The notes under the pieces are model-generated. The model saw only the letters and a list, made by a program, of their open reading frames with translations, did no database searches and had not been told where the DNA came from. DNA of 35,437 nucleotides, taken from NCBI GenBank assembly GCA_902373525.1, contig CABKMN010000019.1, forward strand, positions 1-35,437. Direction: 5' to 3'. Source of the DNA: an uncultured Bilophila sp. (GTDB lineage: Bacteria > Desulfobacterota > Desulfovibrionia > Desulfovibrionales > Desulfovibrionaceae). The position numbers and the translations under genes are program-made. Shown here piece after piece: positions 7,968 through 23,255 of the stretch. Each line of letters starts with the position of its first letter. Position 1 is the stretch's first letter.

Positions 7968-9161
7968 ATGGGTAAAGAAAAATTTACGCGTACCAAGCCT
8001 CATATGAACATTGGTACCGTCGGTCACATCGACCACGGCAAGACCACTCTGACCGCCGCCATCACCAAAGTCGCTGCTCTGAAGCAGGGCGGTAAGTTCA
8101 TCGCGTACGACGAAATCGACAAGGCTCCGGAAGAAAAGGAACGTGGCATCACCATTTCCACTTCCCACGTCGAATACGAAACCGACAACCGTCACTACGC
8201 TCATGTGGACTGCCCCGGTCACGCCGACTACATCAAGAACATGATCACCGGTGCCGCTCAGATGGACGGCGCGATCATCGTGGTTGCCGCCACCGACGGT
8301 CCCATGCCCCAGACCCGTGAGCACATCCTGCTCGCCCGTCAGGTCGGCGTGCCTCACCTCGTCGTGTTCATGAACAAGTGCGACCTGGTCGACGACCCCG
8401 AACTGCTCGAACTGGTGGAAATGGAAGTTCGCGAACTCCTCACCACCTACGGCTATCCCGGCGACGAAATCCCGGTTGTCCGCGGTTCCGCCCTCAAGGC
8501 TCTGGAATCCGACAGCGCCGACGCTCCCGACGCCCAGTGCGTGCTTGAACTGCTCGCCGCTTGCGACAGCTACTTCCCGGACCCGGTCCGCGAAACCGAC
8601 AAGCCCTTCCTGATGCCCATCGAAGACGTGTTCTCCATCTCCGGCCGCGGCACCGTGGTCACCGGTCGTGTGGAACGCGGCGTCATCAAGGTCGGCGAAG
8701 AAGTCGAAATCGTGGGTATCCGTCCCACCGTGAAGACCACCGTCACCGGCGTTGAAATGTTCCGCAAGCTGCTCGATCAGGGCCAGGCCGGCGACAACAT
8801 CGGCGCCCTGCTCCGCGGTACGAAGCGTGACGAAGTGGAACGCGGCCAGGTTCTCGCCGCTCCCAAGACCATCACGCCTCACAAGAAGTTCAAGGCTGAA
8901 GTGTACGTTCTGTCCAAGGAAGAAGGCGGTCGTCACACCCCGTTCTTCACCGGCTATCGTCCCCAGTTCTATTTCCGTACCACCGACATCACCGGCGTGA
9001 TCGCCCTTGAGGAAGGTGTGGAAATGGTTATGCCCGGCGATAACGCTACCTTCAATGTCGAACTCATTCACGCCATCGCCATGGAAAAGGGCCTCCGCTT
9101 CGCTATCCGCGAAGGCGGCCGTACCGTCGGCGCCGGCGTTGTGACGGAAATCGTGGAGTAA
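7968..9161 (+). CDS. tuf: Translation elongation factor Tu
   Basis: This GTPase delivers aminoacyl-tRNA to the ribosomal A site. It has 397 aa, the usual bacterial length. G motifs are GHIDHGKT (about residues 19-26), DCPGHADYIKNM (81-92) and NKCD (136-139). Domain II has GRGTVVTGRVERG and domain III has TGYRPQFYFRT. I chose the ATG at 7968 because the protein then begins MGKEKFTRTKPHMNIGTVGH as in the family, with GGGAG upstream; earlier in-frame codons run back into tRNA-Gly. The codon choice is visibly more biased than in the flanking genes, as expected for high expression. It leads directly into rpmG with 4 bp between. Confidence 0.99.
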   Translation: MGKEKFTRTKPHMNIGTVGHIDHGKTTLTAAITKVAALKQGGKFIAYDEIDKAPEEKERGITISTSHVEYETDNRHYAHVDCPGHADYIKNMITGAAQMDGAIIVVAATDGPMPQTREHILLARQVGVPHLVVFMNKCDLVDDPELLELVEMEVRELLTTYGYPGDEIPVVRGSALKALESDSADAPDAQCVLELLAACDSYFPDPVRETDKPFLMPIEDVFSISGRGTVVTGRVERGVIKVGEEVEIVGIRPTVKTTVTGVEMFRKLLDQGQAGDNIGALLRGTKRDEVERGQVLAAPKTITPHKKFKAEVYVLSKEEGGRHTPFFTGYRPQFYFRTTDITGVIALEEGVEMVMPGDNATFNVELIHAIAMEKGLRFAIREGGRTVGAGVVTEIVE

Positions 9162-9165
9162 AGAC

Positions 9166-9315
9166 ATGCGCGTCAACATCCTGCTCGCTTGCACCGAATG
9201 CAAGCGCCGCAATTACGCCACGGTCAAGAACAAGAAGAACACGACCGGTCGCGTCGAACTGAAAAAGTACTGCCCCTGGTGCAGGACTCACACGGTTCAC
9301 CGCGAAACCCGGTAG
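9166..9315 (+). CDS. rpmG: 50S ribosomal protein L33
   Basis: A 49-aa ribosomal protein beginning MRVNILLACTECKRRNYATVKNKKN and ending YCPWCRTHTVHRETR. The two CXXC pairs (C9/C12 and C36/C39) identify the zinc-binding form of L33. It is too short for most ORF filters but is clear from sequence and position: 4 bp after tuf and 15 bp before tRNA-Trp, the standard tuf-rpmG-trpT-secE order. Confidence 0.97.
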   Translation: MRVNILLACTECKRRNYATVKNKKNTTGRVELKKYCPWCRTHTVHRETR

Positions 9316-9330
9316 TGACTTCATAAACGC

Positions 9331-9407
9331 AGGGCAGTAGCTCTAACGGCTAGAGCGGCGGTCTCCAAAACCGCATGTTGGGGGTTCGAATCCCTCCTGC
9401 CCTGCCA
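9331..9407 (+). tRNA. tRNA-Trp (anticodon CCA)
   Basis: A 77-nt tRNA with acceptor AGGGCAG / CTGCCCT, anticodon loop CTCCAAA giving CCA, T-loop GGTTCGAATCC, discriminator G and encoded CCA. It sits between rpmG and secE, as in many bacteria, and is presumably cut out of the polycistronic transcript. Confidence 0.97.
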
Positions 9408-9431
9408 TTTTCATTTCTGCAGGAACGTATC

Positions 9432-9674
9432 ATGACCAAGAAACCGACGACAGCACAGGATGAAAAATCCGAAGGCCTCACGGCCAAGGTGAAAGACTTC
9501 AAGAATTATCTTGAGCTGTCCAGGACTGAACTCCGCAAGGTGACCTGGCCCACCGCCAAGGAAACCCGTACGACCAGTCTGGTGGTGTTGGCCTTCGTCG
9601 TTGTCATGGCGATCTTCCTCGGCGTTGTCGATCTGGGGCTCTCCAAACTCATCTCCTTCATTCTCGCAGCCTAG
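9432..9674 (+). CDS. secE: Preprotein translocase subunit SecE
   Basis: A small membrane subunit of the SecYEG channel, 80 aa. A polar N-terminus leads to an amphipathic segment, FKNYLELSRTELRKVTWPTAKETRTTSLVV (the RTELRKVTWPT block is the SecE hallmark). One membrane helix follows, about residues 50-75. It is the short, single-helix form, unlike the three-helix E. coli protein. The ATG at 9432 is the first after tRNA-Trp. The gene ends 11 bp before the nusG ATG. Confidence 0.97.
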   Translation: MTKKPTTAQDEKSEGLTAKVKDFKNYLELSRTELRKVTWPTAKETRTTSLVVLAFVVVMAIFLGVVDLGLSKLISFILAA

Positions 9675-9685
9675 TGGAGGGGACC

Positions 9686-10375
9686 ATGATCGAAGAAACC
9701 AACGCGTCCTCCGGGGCGGTCGAATCGTCTGCCCAACAGTCCCAAGCAGAAGAACAGTCCACGCAGTCCGAACTGACCGCGCAGGATATTTTGGCGGCTT
9801 CCACCGTCCAGACCGAACTCAGCGCGGGCAATCAGGATACCGGCAAATCCCGCTGGTACATTGTCCACACCTACTCCGGTTTTGAGCAGCGGGTCGAGGC
9901 CACCATCAAGGAAATGATGCGCAATGCCCAGGACAACGGCCTCATCCACGAGGTTGTGGTCCCCACCGAAAAGGTGATCGAACTGGGTAAGGGCGGTGCC
10001 AAACGCACCACCACGCGCAAGTTTTACCCCGGCTACATCATGCTTCGCATGACCATGACCGACTATTCCTGGCACCTTGTGCAGAGCATTCCCAAGGTGA
10101 CGGGATTCGTGGGCGGCAAAAACCGCCCTGCTCCCATGAAGGACGAGGAAGCGGCCCGCATCCTTTCCCTCATGGAAACCCGCCAGGAACAACCCCGTCC
10201 CAAGTTCAGCTTCGAACGGGGCGACGACGTCCGCGTCATCGACGGGCCTTTCGGCGGCTTCAACGGCGTTGTTGAAGACGTGAACTACGACAAGGGCAAG
10301 CTTCGGGTGTCCGTGTCCATCTTCGGCAGACAGACGCCCGTGGAACTGGACTTCATCCAGGTCTCCAAGGGTTAA
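9686..10375 (+). CDS. nusG: Transcription termination/antitermination protein NusG
   Basis: This factor binds RNA polymerase, links it to Rho and ribosomes, and modulates pausing. It has 229 aa. The NGN domain starts at KSRWYIVHTYSGFEQRVE (residue 54 on), and the C-terminal KOW domain covers FERGDDVRVIDGPFGGFNGVVEDV to the end. The first 53 residues are a Gln/Ser/Glu-rich, probably disordered extension not present in the roughly 180-aa E. coli protein. The ATG at 9686 has GGAGGGG just upstream; a GTG at 9674 overlapping the secE stop would add four residues but carries that ribosome-binding site inside it. The gene is co-oriented and close to secE and rplK. Confidence 0.97.
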   Translation: MIEETNASSGAVESSAQQSQAEEQSTQSELTAQDILAASTVQTELSAGNQDTGKSRWYIVHTYSGFEQRVEATIKEMMRNAQDNGLIHEVVVPTEKVIELGKGGAKRTTTRKFYPGYIMLRMTMTDYSWHLVQSIPKVTGFVGGKNRPAPMKDEEAARILSLMETRQEQPRPKFSFERGDDVRVIDGPFGGFNGVVEDVNYDKGKLRVSVSIFGRQTPVELDFIQVSKG

Positions 10376-10429
10376 CGATCGCTTGCAGTCTGCGGCCGCA
10401 TGTGCCGTATTAATAGAGGTTGAAAGACA

Positions 10430-10852
10430 ATGGCCAAGAAAGAAGTTGCCAAAATCAAGTTGCAGATTCCCGCTGGCGCTGCGAACCCCTCACCGCCAGT
10501 AGGTCCCGCCCTCGGTCAGCACGGCCTGAACATCATGCAGTTCTGCAAGGAGTTCAACGCCCGTACCATGGAACAGAAGGGCATGATCATTCCCGTGGTC
10601 ATCACCGCCTTCGCTGACCGTTCCTTCACCTTTATCACCAAGACCCCGCCGGCCGCCGTGCTGGTGATGAAAGCGGCCAAGGTGGAAAAGGGTTCGGGCG
10701 AACCCAACCGTACCAAGGTGGGCAGCATTTCCATGCAGCAGGTGGAAGAGATCGCCAAGCTGAAGCTCCCCGATCTCAACGCCAACAACATGGAAGCCGC
10801 CGTCAAGTCCATCATGGGTACCGCCCGCAGCATGGGCATCGAGATCAAGTAA
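10430..10852 (+). CDS. rplK: 50S ribosomal protein L11
   Basis: This protein binds the GTPase-centre RNA of 23S rRNA (140 aa, normal length). The N-terminal block KIKLQIPAGAANPSPPVGPALGQHGLNIMQFCKEFN and the Pro-rich linker TKTPPAAVL are diagnostic. The C-terminal RNA-binding domain ends MEAAVKSIMGTARSMGI. It starts at ATG 10430 with GAGGTTGAAAGA upstream, 54 bp after nusG, and is followed by rplA. Confidence 0.98.
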   Translation: MAKKEVAKIKLQIPAGAANPSPPVGPALGQHGLNIMQFCKEFNARTMEQKGMIIPVVITAFADRSFTFITKTPPAAVLVMKAAKVEKGSGEPNRTKVGSISMQQVEEIAKLKLPDLNANNMEAAVKSIMGTARSMGIEIK

Positions 10853-10875
10853 GGATCTCCACCGCGTCAGTCGTA

Positions 10876-10905
10876 CTGCCCCTCCTTGCATCAAGGATTC
10901 GGCAG
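10876..10905 (+). promoter_or_regulatory. Structured rplK-rplA spacer, possible r-protein regulatory hairpin
   Basis: CTGCC (10876-10880) pairs with GGCAG (10901-10905), and TCCTT (10883-10887) with AAGGA (10893-10897), giving a two-part hairpin in the 90-bp spacer. L1 autoregulates its operon in other bacteria through mRNA structure, but a match to the L1 site is not established here. Confidence 0.3.
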
Positions 10906-10942
10906 GAGATGTTGGAAGACCAGCTTTTGAAAGGATAGAGCA

Positions 10943-11647
10943 ATGCCCTTCGGGAAAAAATATCGCAAAGCGGTGGACGGCCTCGACCTCTCCCAGCGCT
11001 TTTCGGTGGAAGAAGCCGTAGAAAAGTCTCTCGGCGCCGCTTTCGCCAAGTTTGATGAAACTGTGGACGTGGCCATCGGCCTCGGCGTTGACCCCAAATA
11101 TTCCGACCAGATGGTGCGCGGCGCCGTCTCCCTGCCTCATGGCCTGGGCAAGACCGTTCGCGTGGCCGTGTTCTGCAAGGGCGAAAAGGAAGCCGAGGCT
11201 CGCGAAGCCGGAGCCGACATCGCCGGCGCTGAAGAACTCGTCGCCAAGATCAAGGAAGGCTGGCTGGACTTCGACGCCGCCGTCGCCACTCCCGACGTCA
11301 TGGCCCTCGTCGGTCAGGTCGGTCGCGTGCTCGGCCCCCGCGGTCTGATGCCCAACGCCAAGACCGGCACCGTGACCTTCGACGTCGCCAACGCCGTCAA
11401 GGAACTCAAGGCCGGACGCGTCGACTTCAAGGTCGACAAGGCTGGCGTGCTCCACGCTCCCCTTGGCAAGGTTTCCTTCGGTCCCGCCAAGATTCTTGAC
11501 AACCTCAAGGCTCTCGTCGAAACCGTCAACCGCCTGAAGCCTTCCGCCGCCAAGGGCACCTACATGAAAAACATGGCCGTTTCCACCACCATGGGCCCCG
11601 GCTTCAAGGTGGATATGGCTCTGGTTAAGAAGTTCATCGAAGGCTAA
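10943..11647 (+). CDS. rplA: 50S ribosomal protein L1
   Basis: L1 binds 23S rRNA at the L1 stalk and aids release of E-site tRNA; it is also a translational repressor of its own operon in other bacteria. It has 234 aa, full length. Key blocks are MPFGKKYRKAVDGLD, KFDETVDVAIGLGVDPKYSDQMVRGAVSLPHG, VLGPRGLMPNAKTGTV and YMKNMAVSTTMGPGFKVD. The start at ATG 10943 follows GAAAGGATAG. A strong terminator-like hairpin lies 15 bp after the stop. Confidence 0.98.
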   Translation: MPFGKKYRKAVDGLDLSQRFSVEEAVEKSLGAAFAKFDETVDVAIGLGVDPKYSDQMVRGAVSLPHGLGKTVRVAVFCKGEKEAEAREAGADIAGAEELVAKIKEGWLDFDAAVATPDVMALVGQVGRVLGPRGLMPNAKTGTVTFDVANAVKELKAGRVDFKVDKAGVLHAPLGKVSFGPAKILDNLKALVETVNRLKPSAAKGTYMKNMAVSTTMGPGFKVDMALVKKFIEG

Positions 11648-11661
11648 CCCCCTTTGAGAAC

Positions 11662-11687
11662 AAAAACGGTCCGCGAGGGCCGTTTTT
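11662..11687 (+). terminator. Terminator/attenuator between rplA and rplJ
   Basis: An 11-bp stem AAAAACGGTCC / GGGCCGTTTTT (one G-T pair) with a GCGA tetraloop and a T5 end. It separates rplKA from rplJL and probably sets L10/L12 apart in dosage, as partial terminators do in other r-protein operons. Confidence 0.85.
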
Positions 11688-11710
11688 GGCAATGGATTGG
11701 GAATTCGAGT

Positions 11711-11815
11711 CGAAGACGGCAGGCGGGGAAACCCTCAATAATGCCTGCTCAGACGCTTTCTTTGGCTCGGCTTTCCACTGCGAAGGTTCCTTCGGAGCCT
11801 TCAAGCAACCCCTAA
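11711..11815 (+). promoter_or_regulatory. Ribosomal protein L10 leader
   Basis: The leader upstream of rplJ shows GAAGAC followed by GCAGGC (11719-11724) pairing with GCCTGC (11743-11748). This encloses a GGG-GAAA-CCC hairpin and an AATAAT internal loop. This layout matches my memory of the L10-leader motif, in which the L10(L12)4 complex binds the mRNA and blocks translation. A second hairpin (around 11781-11803, GAAGG / CCTTC) precedes the ribosome-binding site. Confidence 0.7.
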
Positions 11816-11831
11816 CGTGAAGGAGATTCAC

Positions 11832-12350
11832 GTGAACAAGTCTGAAAAAGCTGCCCTGATTGCGCAGATTAAGGCGAAAGCCGACGCTGCCTCTTTTGTG
11901 GTAGTGACAGATTTCAAGGGGATGACGGTGGAAGAGCTGACGCGGCTCCGTGCGAAACTCTATGAGTGCGGCGGCGAGTATCTCGTCGTCAAGAACACGT
12001 TGGCCCGCATCGCCCTCACCGATGGTATGCATGATTCCGTCAAGGACATGTTCAAGGAAAACTGCGGCATCGCCCTGGCCACTCAGGATCCGGTGGCGGT
12101 CGCCAAGGCTGTTTCCGAGTTCGCCAAGACCAGCAAGCTGTTTACTGTTCGTCACGCCAGCCTCGAAGGCAAGGTGCTCTCCGCCACTCAGGTGGAAGCG
12201 CTCGCCAAGCTGCCCGGAAAGCAGGAACTCCTTGGTCAGGTCCTCGGCACCATGAACGCCGTGCCTACCAATTTCGTCTCCCTGTTTGCCAACATGGTTC
12301 GTCCTCTTATGTACGCCCTCAAGGCGATCGAAGAGAAAAAGGCTGCCTAG
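11832..12350 (+). CDS. rplJ: 50S ribosomal protein L10
   Basis: This is the base of the ribosomal stalk; its C-terminal helix carries the L7/L12 dimers. It has 172 aa, the normal length, beginning MNKSEKAALIAQIKAKADAASFVVVTDFKGMTVEELTRLR. A GTG start at 11832 is preferred over the in-frame GTG at 11817, because AAGGAG lies between them at the right distance from 11832. NTLARIAL and the hydrophobic C-terminus are typical. It is translationally linked to the L10 leader and to rplL, 45 bp downstream. Confidence 0.97.
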   Translation: MNKSEKAALIAQIKAKADAASFVVVTDFKGMTVEELTRLRAKLYECGGEYLVVKNTLARIALTDGMHDSVKDMFKENCGIALATQDPVAVAKAVSEFAKTSKLFTVRHASLEGKVLSATQVEALAKLPGKQELLGQVLGTMNAVPTNFVSLFANMVRPLMYALKAIEEKKAA

Positions 12351-12395
12351 GCAACCCGTTAAACACCCAAGCCAAAGTCTCAAAGGAGCAATCCC

Positions 12396-12776
12396 ATGGC
12401 CGTTACCAAAGAAGAAGTCGTTGAATTTATCGCCAACATGACCGTCCTCGAACTCTCCGAATTCATCAAGGAACTCGAAGAAAAGTTCGGCGTGTCCGCT
12501 GCCGCTCCCGCCGCCGCCATGATGGTGGCCGCTCCCGCCGAAGCCGCTGCTCCGGCTGAAGAAAAGACCGAATTCGACGTGATCCTGAAGGCCGCTGGCG
12601 CCAACAAGATCGGCGTCATCAAGGTCGTCCGCGCTCTGACCGGCCTCGGCCTGAAGGAAGCCAAGGACAAGGTTGACGGCGCTCCCTCCACCCTGAAGGA
12701 AGCCGTGTCCAAGGAAGAAGCCGAAGAAGCCAAGAAGCAGCTGGTGGAAGCCGGCGCTGAAGTTGAAGTGAAGTAA
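12396..12776 (+). CDS. rplL: 50S ribosomal protein L7/L12
   Basis: This acidic stalk protein recruits translation GTPases. It has 126 aa. The N-terminal dimerisation domain (residues 1-33) is followed by an Ala/Pro-rich hinge (AAAPAAAMMVAAPAEAAAPAEEK, 36-58). The C-terminal domain contains EFDVILKAAGANKIGVIKVVRALTGLGLKEAKDKVDGAP. AAGGAG precedes the ATG at 12396. An intrinsic terminator follows 21 bp after the stop, so rpoB must depend on read-through or its own promoter. Confidence 0.98.
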   Translation: MAVTKEEVVEFIANMTVLELSEFIKELEEKFGVSAAAPAAAMMVAAPAEAAAPAEEKTEFDVILKAAGANKIGVIKVVRALTGLGLKEAKDKVDGAPSTLKEAVSKEEAEEAKKQLVEAGAEVEVK

Positions 12777-12797
12777 GTTCACTTTATACGCGCTTTC

Positions 12798-12833
12798 AAA
12801 GGCGGTGCGGGTTTTCCCGTACCGCCTTTTTTT
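12798..12833 (+). terminator. Intrinsic terminator after rplL
   Basis: A 14-bp stem, AAAGGCGGTGCGGG / CCCGTACCGCCTTT (one G-T pair), with a TTTT loop and a T7 tail. It ends the tuf-rplL transcription block. Confidence 0.92.
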
Positions 12834-12851
12834 GTGGGGATCGGAGAAGGG

Positions 12852-12882
12852 AGGACCTTCTTGCAGCAAGGCTTCCTCCTCC
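12852..12882. repeat. Hairpin of the GGAGGA-CCTT type
   Basis: An imperfect palindrome, GGAGGACCTT and AAGGCTTCCTCC, lies 18 bp after the rplL terminator. It resembles in layout the hairpins at 24542-24577 and 32650-32681, so it may be a diverged copy of the same gene-end element. Confidence 0.4.
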
Positions 12883-13031
12883 AAGCGGTACGCGCCTTTC
12901 TCAGCCTCCGTTCATTCGCCGCATCGAATCCCCGAGCGTTTCGCCCCTTCAAGGAATGGCGATTTCGCAGCGGAATAGAACCGAGGCCGTTTGAGACTCG
13001 GAAGGAGGGAAGGAAGGAAACGGCGAGCGGC

Positions 13032-13343
13032 TCAGCGTTGCCACCAGTCCTGTATTGGCCGCTCTTCCCCGCCCTTCCGACGCCGCGCCGCCAGCCAGCA
13101 CGCCCCGCCGAAGCAGGCAACGCCCCCGGCCAGCAGCATCAGAAGCGCCCAGGCGAACAACCCGTAGCCGTCACGGCAGGCCACAAAGGCCAACGCCCCG
13201 CAGAGCAGACCGGCAAGCCCGAGCCCAAGAGCGCCGAGCCCCAATCCCCTTCCGGCACGTCCCCCGTATGCGGTGCCGATACAGGCTCCGCAGACGAGAG
13301 GCAGGCCCAAGGTAAGGAAAAAAACGATAAACGGACCGTCCAT
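13032..13343 (-). CDS. Small hypothetical membrane protein
   Basis: A 103-aa protein of unknown function encoded against the direction of the ribosomal and RNA polymerase genes. It shows three hydrophobic, Gly/Ala/Leu-rich segments: about residues 5-26 (FIVFFLTLGLPLVCGACIG), 33-55 and 63-88. It ends in a basic, soluble tail, RRRKGGEERPIQDWWQR, which would be cytoplasmic under the positive-inside rule. Six cysteines lie in or near the membrane. The ATG at 13343 has GGAGAGG 5 nt upstream, which supports it as a real gene; a GTG two codons earlier is a worse start. It sits alone in the rplL-rpoB gap. I recognise no family. Confidence 0.6.
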   Translation of the reverse strand: MDGPFIVFFLTLGLPLVCGACIGTAYGGRAGRGLGLGALGLGLAGLLCGALAFVACRDGYGLFAWALLMLLAGGVACFGGACWLAARRRKGGEERPIQDWWQR

Positions 13344-14132
13344 ACGCACCTCTCCGACCGCTCAGGAACGTTACGGGACCAAGAGGGAGAAGGGCTTCCG
13401 CCCGCCGTCTCCCGTTTAGACTTCGGGGCCTCGGCAGAGGCCTCCTGCTCTGAACATTCCCTTTCCTCTTATGAAGAAAACAGCCTTTTGGCAAACCGGA
13501 ATCGCACTCGTGACGGAAAGGCTTTCCGGGCCCCCATCCCGCGTGCGGCCTTGCATATCAGGAGCACGGTTGCTCCGCCTGCGTATCCTCCAACGGATTC
13601 TTTGAAGGACGGGATGCGCCAAAAGTTACGGCGGAGAGCACCACATCCGCAATGATGACATTCTCAGCCGTTTTTTCGAATACGGACCTTGCCTTGGCGC
13701 ATCAGGACGCGGGAACCCTGAAACCGTTCCTGGAATGGCGTGCCCGTGGGGTACCACCGGATTCGGGACCGTTCTCCCTGGAGCGCCCCTCTGTAGCTCC
13801 TGAGGAGCCGGGGTCTGCCAAGTGTATTCGACGGACGGCCCGTTCCCGACAGGTATAGGGTGTAACGTGGGAGGTGATGTTGAGAAAAAACGTTCCTCCG
13901 TACTCGCGGGTATACGGGCTGTCGGTGCGGCCTTCAGCGCATCGGAAAGGGGATGCAGGCCTTCGGACCCGACGGCGGGGAAGGGTCCCAATCTCCCTGA
14001 AGGCGGAGCGGAGAAAATCCGGGGAAGGGGCTGCTTTCTCCCCAAACATCCCCGCCAGTGCGTTCACAGCCTTTCCACTATTCAAAAACCATGCCCCAAA
14101 CGAAGATTTTTTGCTTTATAAAGAAAAAAAAC
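13344..14132. other. Gene-poor stretch upstream of rpoB
   Basis: Open frames exist on both strands (for example 13626-14045 minus and 13874-14266 plus), but their translations are Arg/Pro/Ser-rich with no recognisable domain and poor starts. I regard them as GC-driven noise. A short palindrome, GCTCCTGAGGAGC (13796-13808), lies inside. Near 14106-14129 the sequence turns AT-rich, leading into the likely rpoB promoter. Confidence 0.5.
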
Positions 14133-14161
14133 TTGCCTTTGTTGCGATTTCTTCTTATCTT
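14133..14161 (+). promoter_or_regulatory. Likely rpoBC promoter
   Basis: TTGCCT (14133-14138), an exact 17-bp spacer and TATCTT (14156-14161), in a locally AT-rich island after GC-rich sequence. An AT-rich upstream stretch (14106-14130) could act as an UP-like element. A promoter is needed here because rplL is terminated 1.3 kb earlier. Confidence 0.55.
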
Positions 14162-14231
14162 TTCGAATTCACGCGACACGTACTAGGGGTGGTATCTGTT
14201 CCAATTTTCTGCACCAACGCGGGTATCATCA

Positions 14232-14279
14232 GTCGACAACAGCCCTCCGGAGTTTCTGGAGGGTAACTATGTTGTCGAC
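14232..14279 (+). promoter_or_regulatory. Long two-part hairpin in the rpoB leader
   Basis: An outer perfect 10-bp stem, GTCGACAACA / TGTTGTCGAC, encloses an inner perfect 6-bp stem, CCCTCC / GGAGGG, with a one-sided internal loop (TAACTA). It lies 92 bp before the rpoB start, downstream of the predicted promoter, so it would form in the rpoBC mRNA leader. There is no T-run, so it is not a simple terminator. A regulatory or mRNA-stability role is inferred. Confidence 0.6.
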
Positions 14280-14371
14280 CTTGTTGCGTTTTTTATACAT
14301 GAATGATTCCGAGAGCGCGCAACCCGGGCACGCTCCGGCTTTTGCCGACCAACCTTCTCAGAGGTGAAATG

Positions 14372-18532
<4,161 letters not shown>

Positions 18533-18772
18533 TCCTGTGGGGAGGGAGAGGGTCCCCCGAGGACGTTCTTTCCCTTCCCCCCTCCTCTTTCCCCGCGTCT
18601 TCCGCAACGGGTTCCCCGGCACGGAAGACGCGGGGAGGAGACGGAGGACCCTCCCCAGTTACGTGACCCTTCATTTCGTCCAACCCTTGCGGCAACGGCC
18701 CCGAGGGGATGGGGGCGGGATTCGGAAAAGGCGACTTTTCCCGGACCGGCCCACAAAAGGGAGTACATATAT
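18533..18772 (+). other. Structured rpoB-rpoC spacer
   Basis: A 240-bp spacer dominated by a perfect 14-bp stem, CCCCGCGTCTTCCG (18591-18604) / CGGAAGACGCGGGG (18622-18635), with a 17-nt loop. Outer complementary flanks (GAGGGTCC near 18548 with GGACCCTC near 18647) may extend the fold. There is no T-run, so it is unlikely to be a full terminator. No gene is seen. The rpoC ribosome-binding site GGGAG is at its end. Confidence 0.6.
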
Positions 18773-22939
<4,167 letters not shown>

Positions 22940-22946
22940 AAGACAA

Positions 22947-23050
22947 ATGCCTCCGGCGGCTGGGGGGAATGATTCCCCCAGACCCCCTCGAAACGAAAAG
23001 AAGCGGTTCCGCATCCGGCTTGCGCCGGACACGGAACCGCTTCTTTTCGT
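22947..23050. terminator. rpoC terminator within a composite gene-end repeat
   Basis: The unit begins ATGCCTCCGGCGGC, then a TGGGGG / CCCCCA hairpin (22961-22980) and AGACCCC. It ends with a 19-bp perfect stem, ACGAAAAGAAGCGGTTCCG (22993-23011) / its complement (23032-23050), topped by an inner CCGGC-TTGC-GCCGG hairpin. The T-rich 3' arm (TTCTTTT) supports termination of rpoBC. The same arrangement of parts recurs after hisG at 35128-35267, with the apical hairpin inverted. Confidence 0.75.
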
Positions 23051-23255
23051 CCCGAGGCCGTCAGGCGTACCCTTCCGTTCGGAATTCGGAAACGCCGAGG
23101 GAGGTTCAAAGAGGAAAACATGCCGGGAGCCTAAAGGGGAAAAGGTGGGAATTCCCTTCCTTTTTCCCTCCAATGTCTGCCCCTTCCTCGCTTCCCCCAT
23201 CATTCCCTTCAACGACGGATTCTGATAGAGAAACGGGCGAAACGCCGAGCCGGAC
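23051..23255. other. Intergenic sequence before tgt
   Basis: GC-rich and pyrimidine-rich sequence with no recognisable gene or clear promoter. Confidence 0.4.

Noticed and set aside
13626..14266. Several 100-140 codon frames on both strands before rpoB
   Set aside because: Arg/Pro/Ser-rich translations, overlapping each other, no ribosome-binding sites and no recognisable family.
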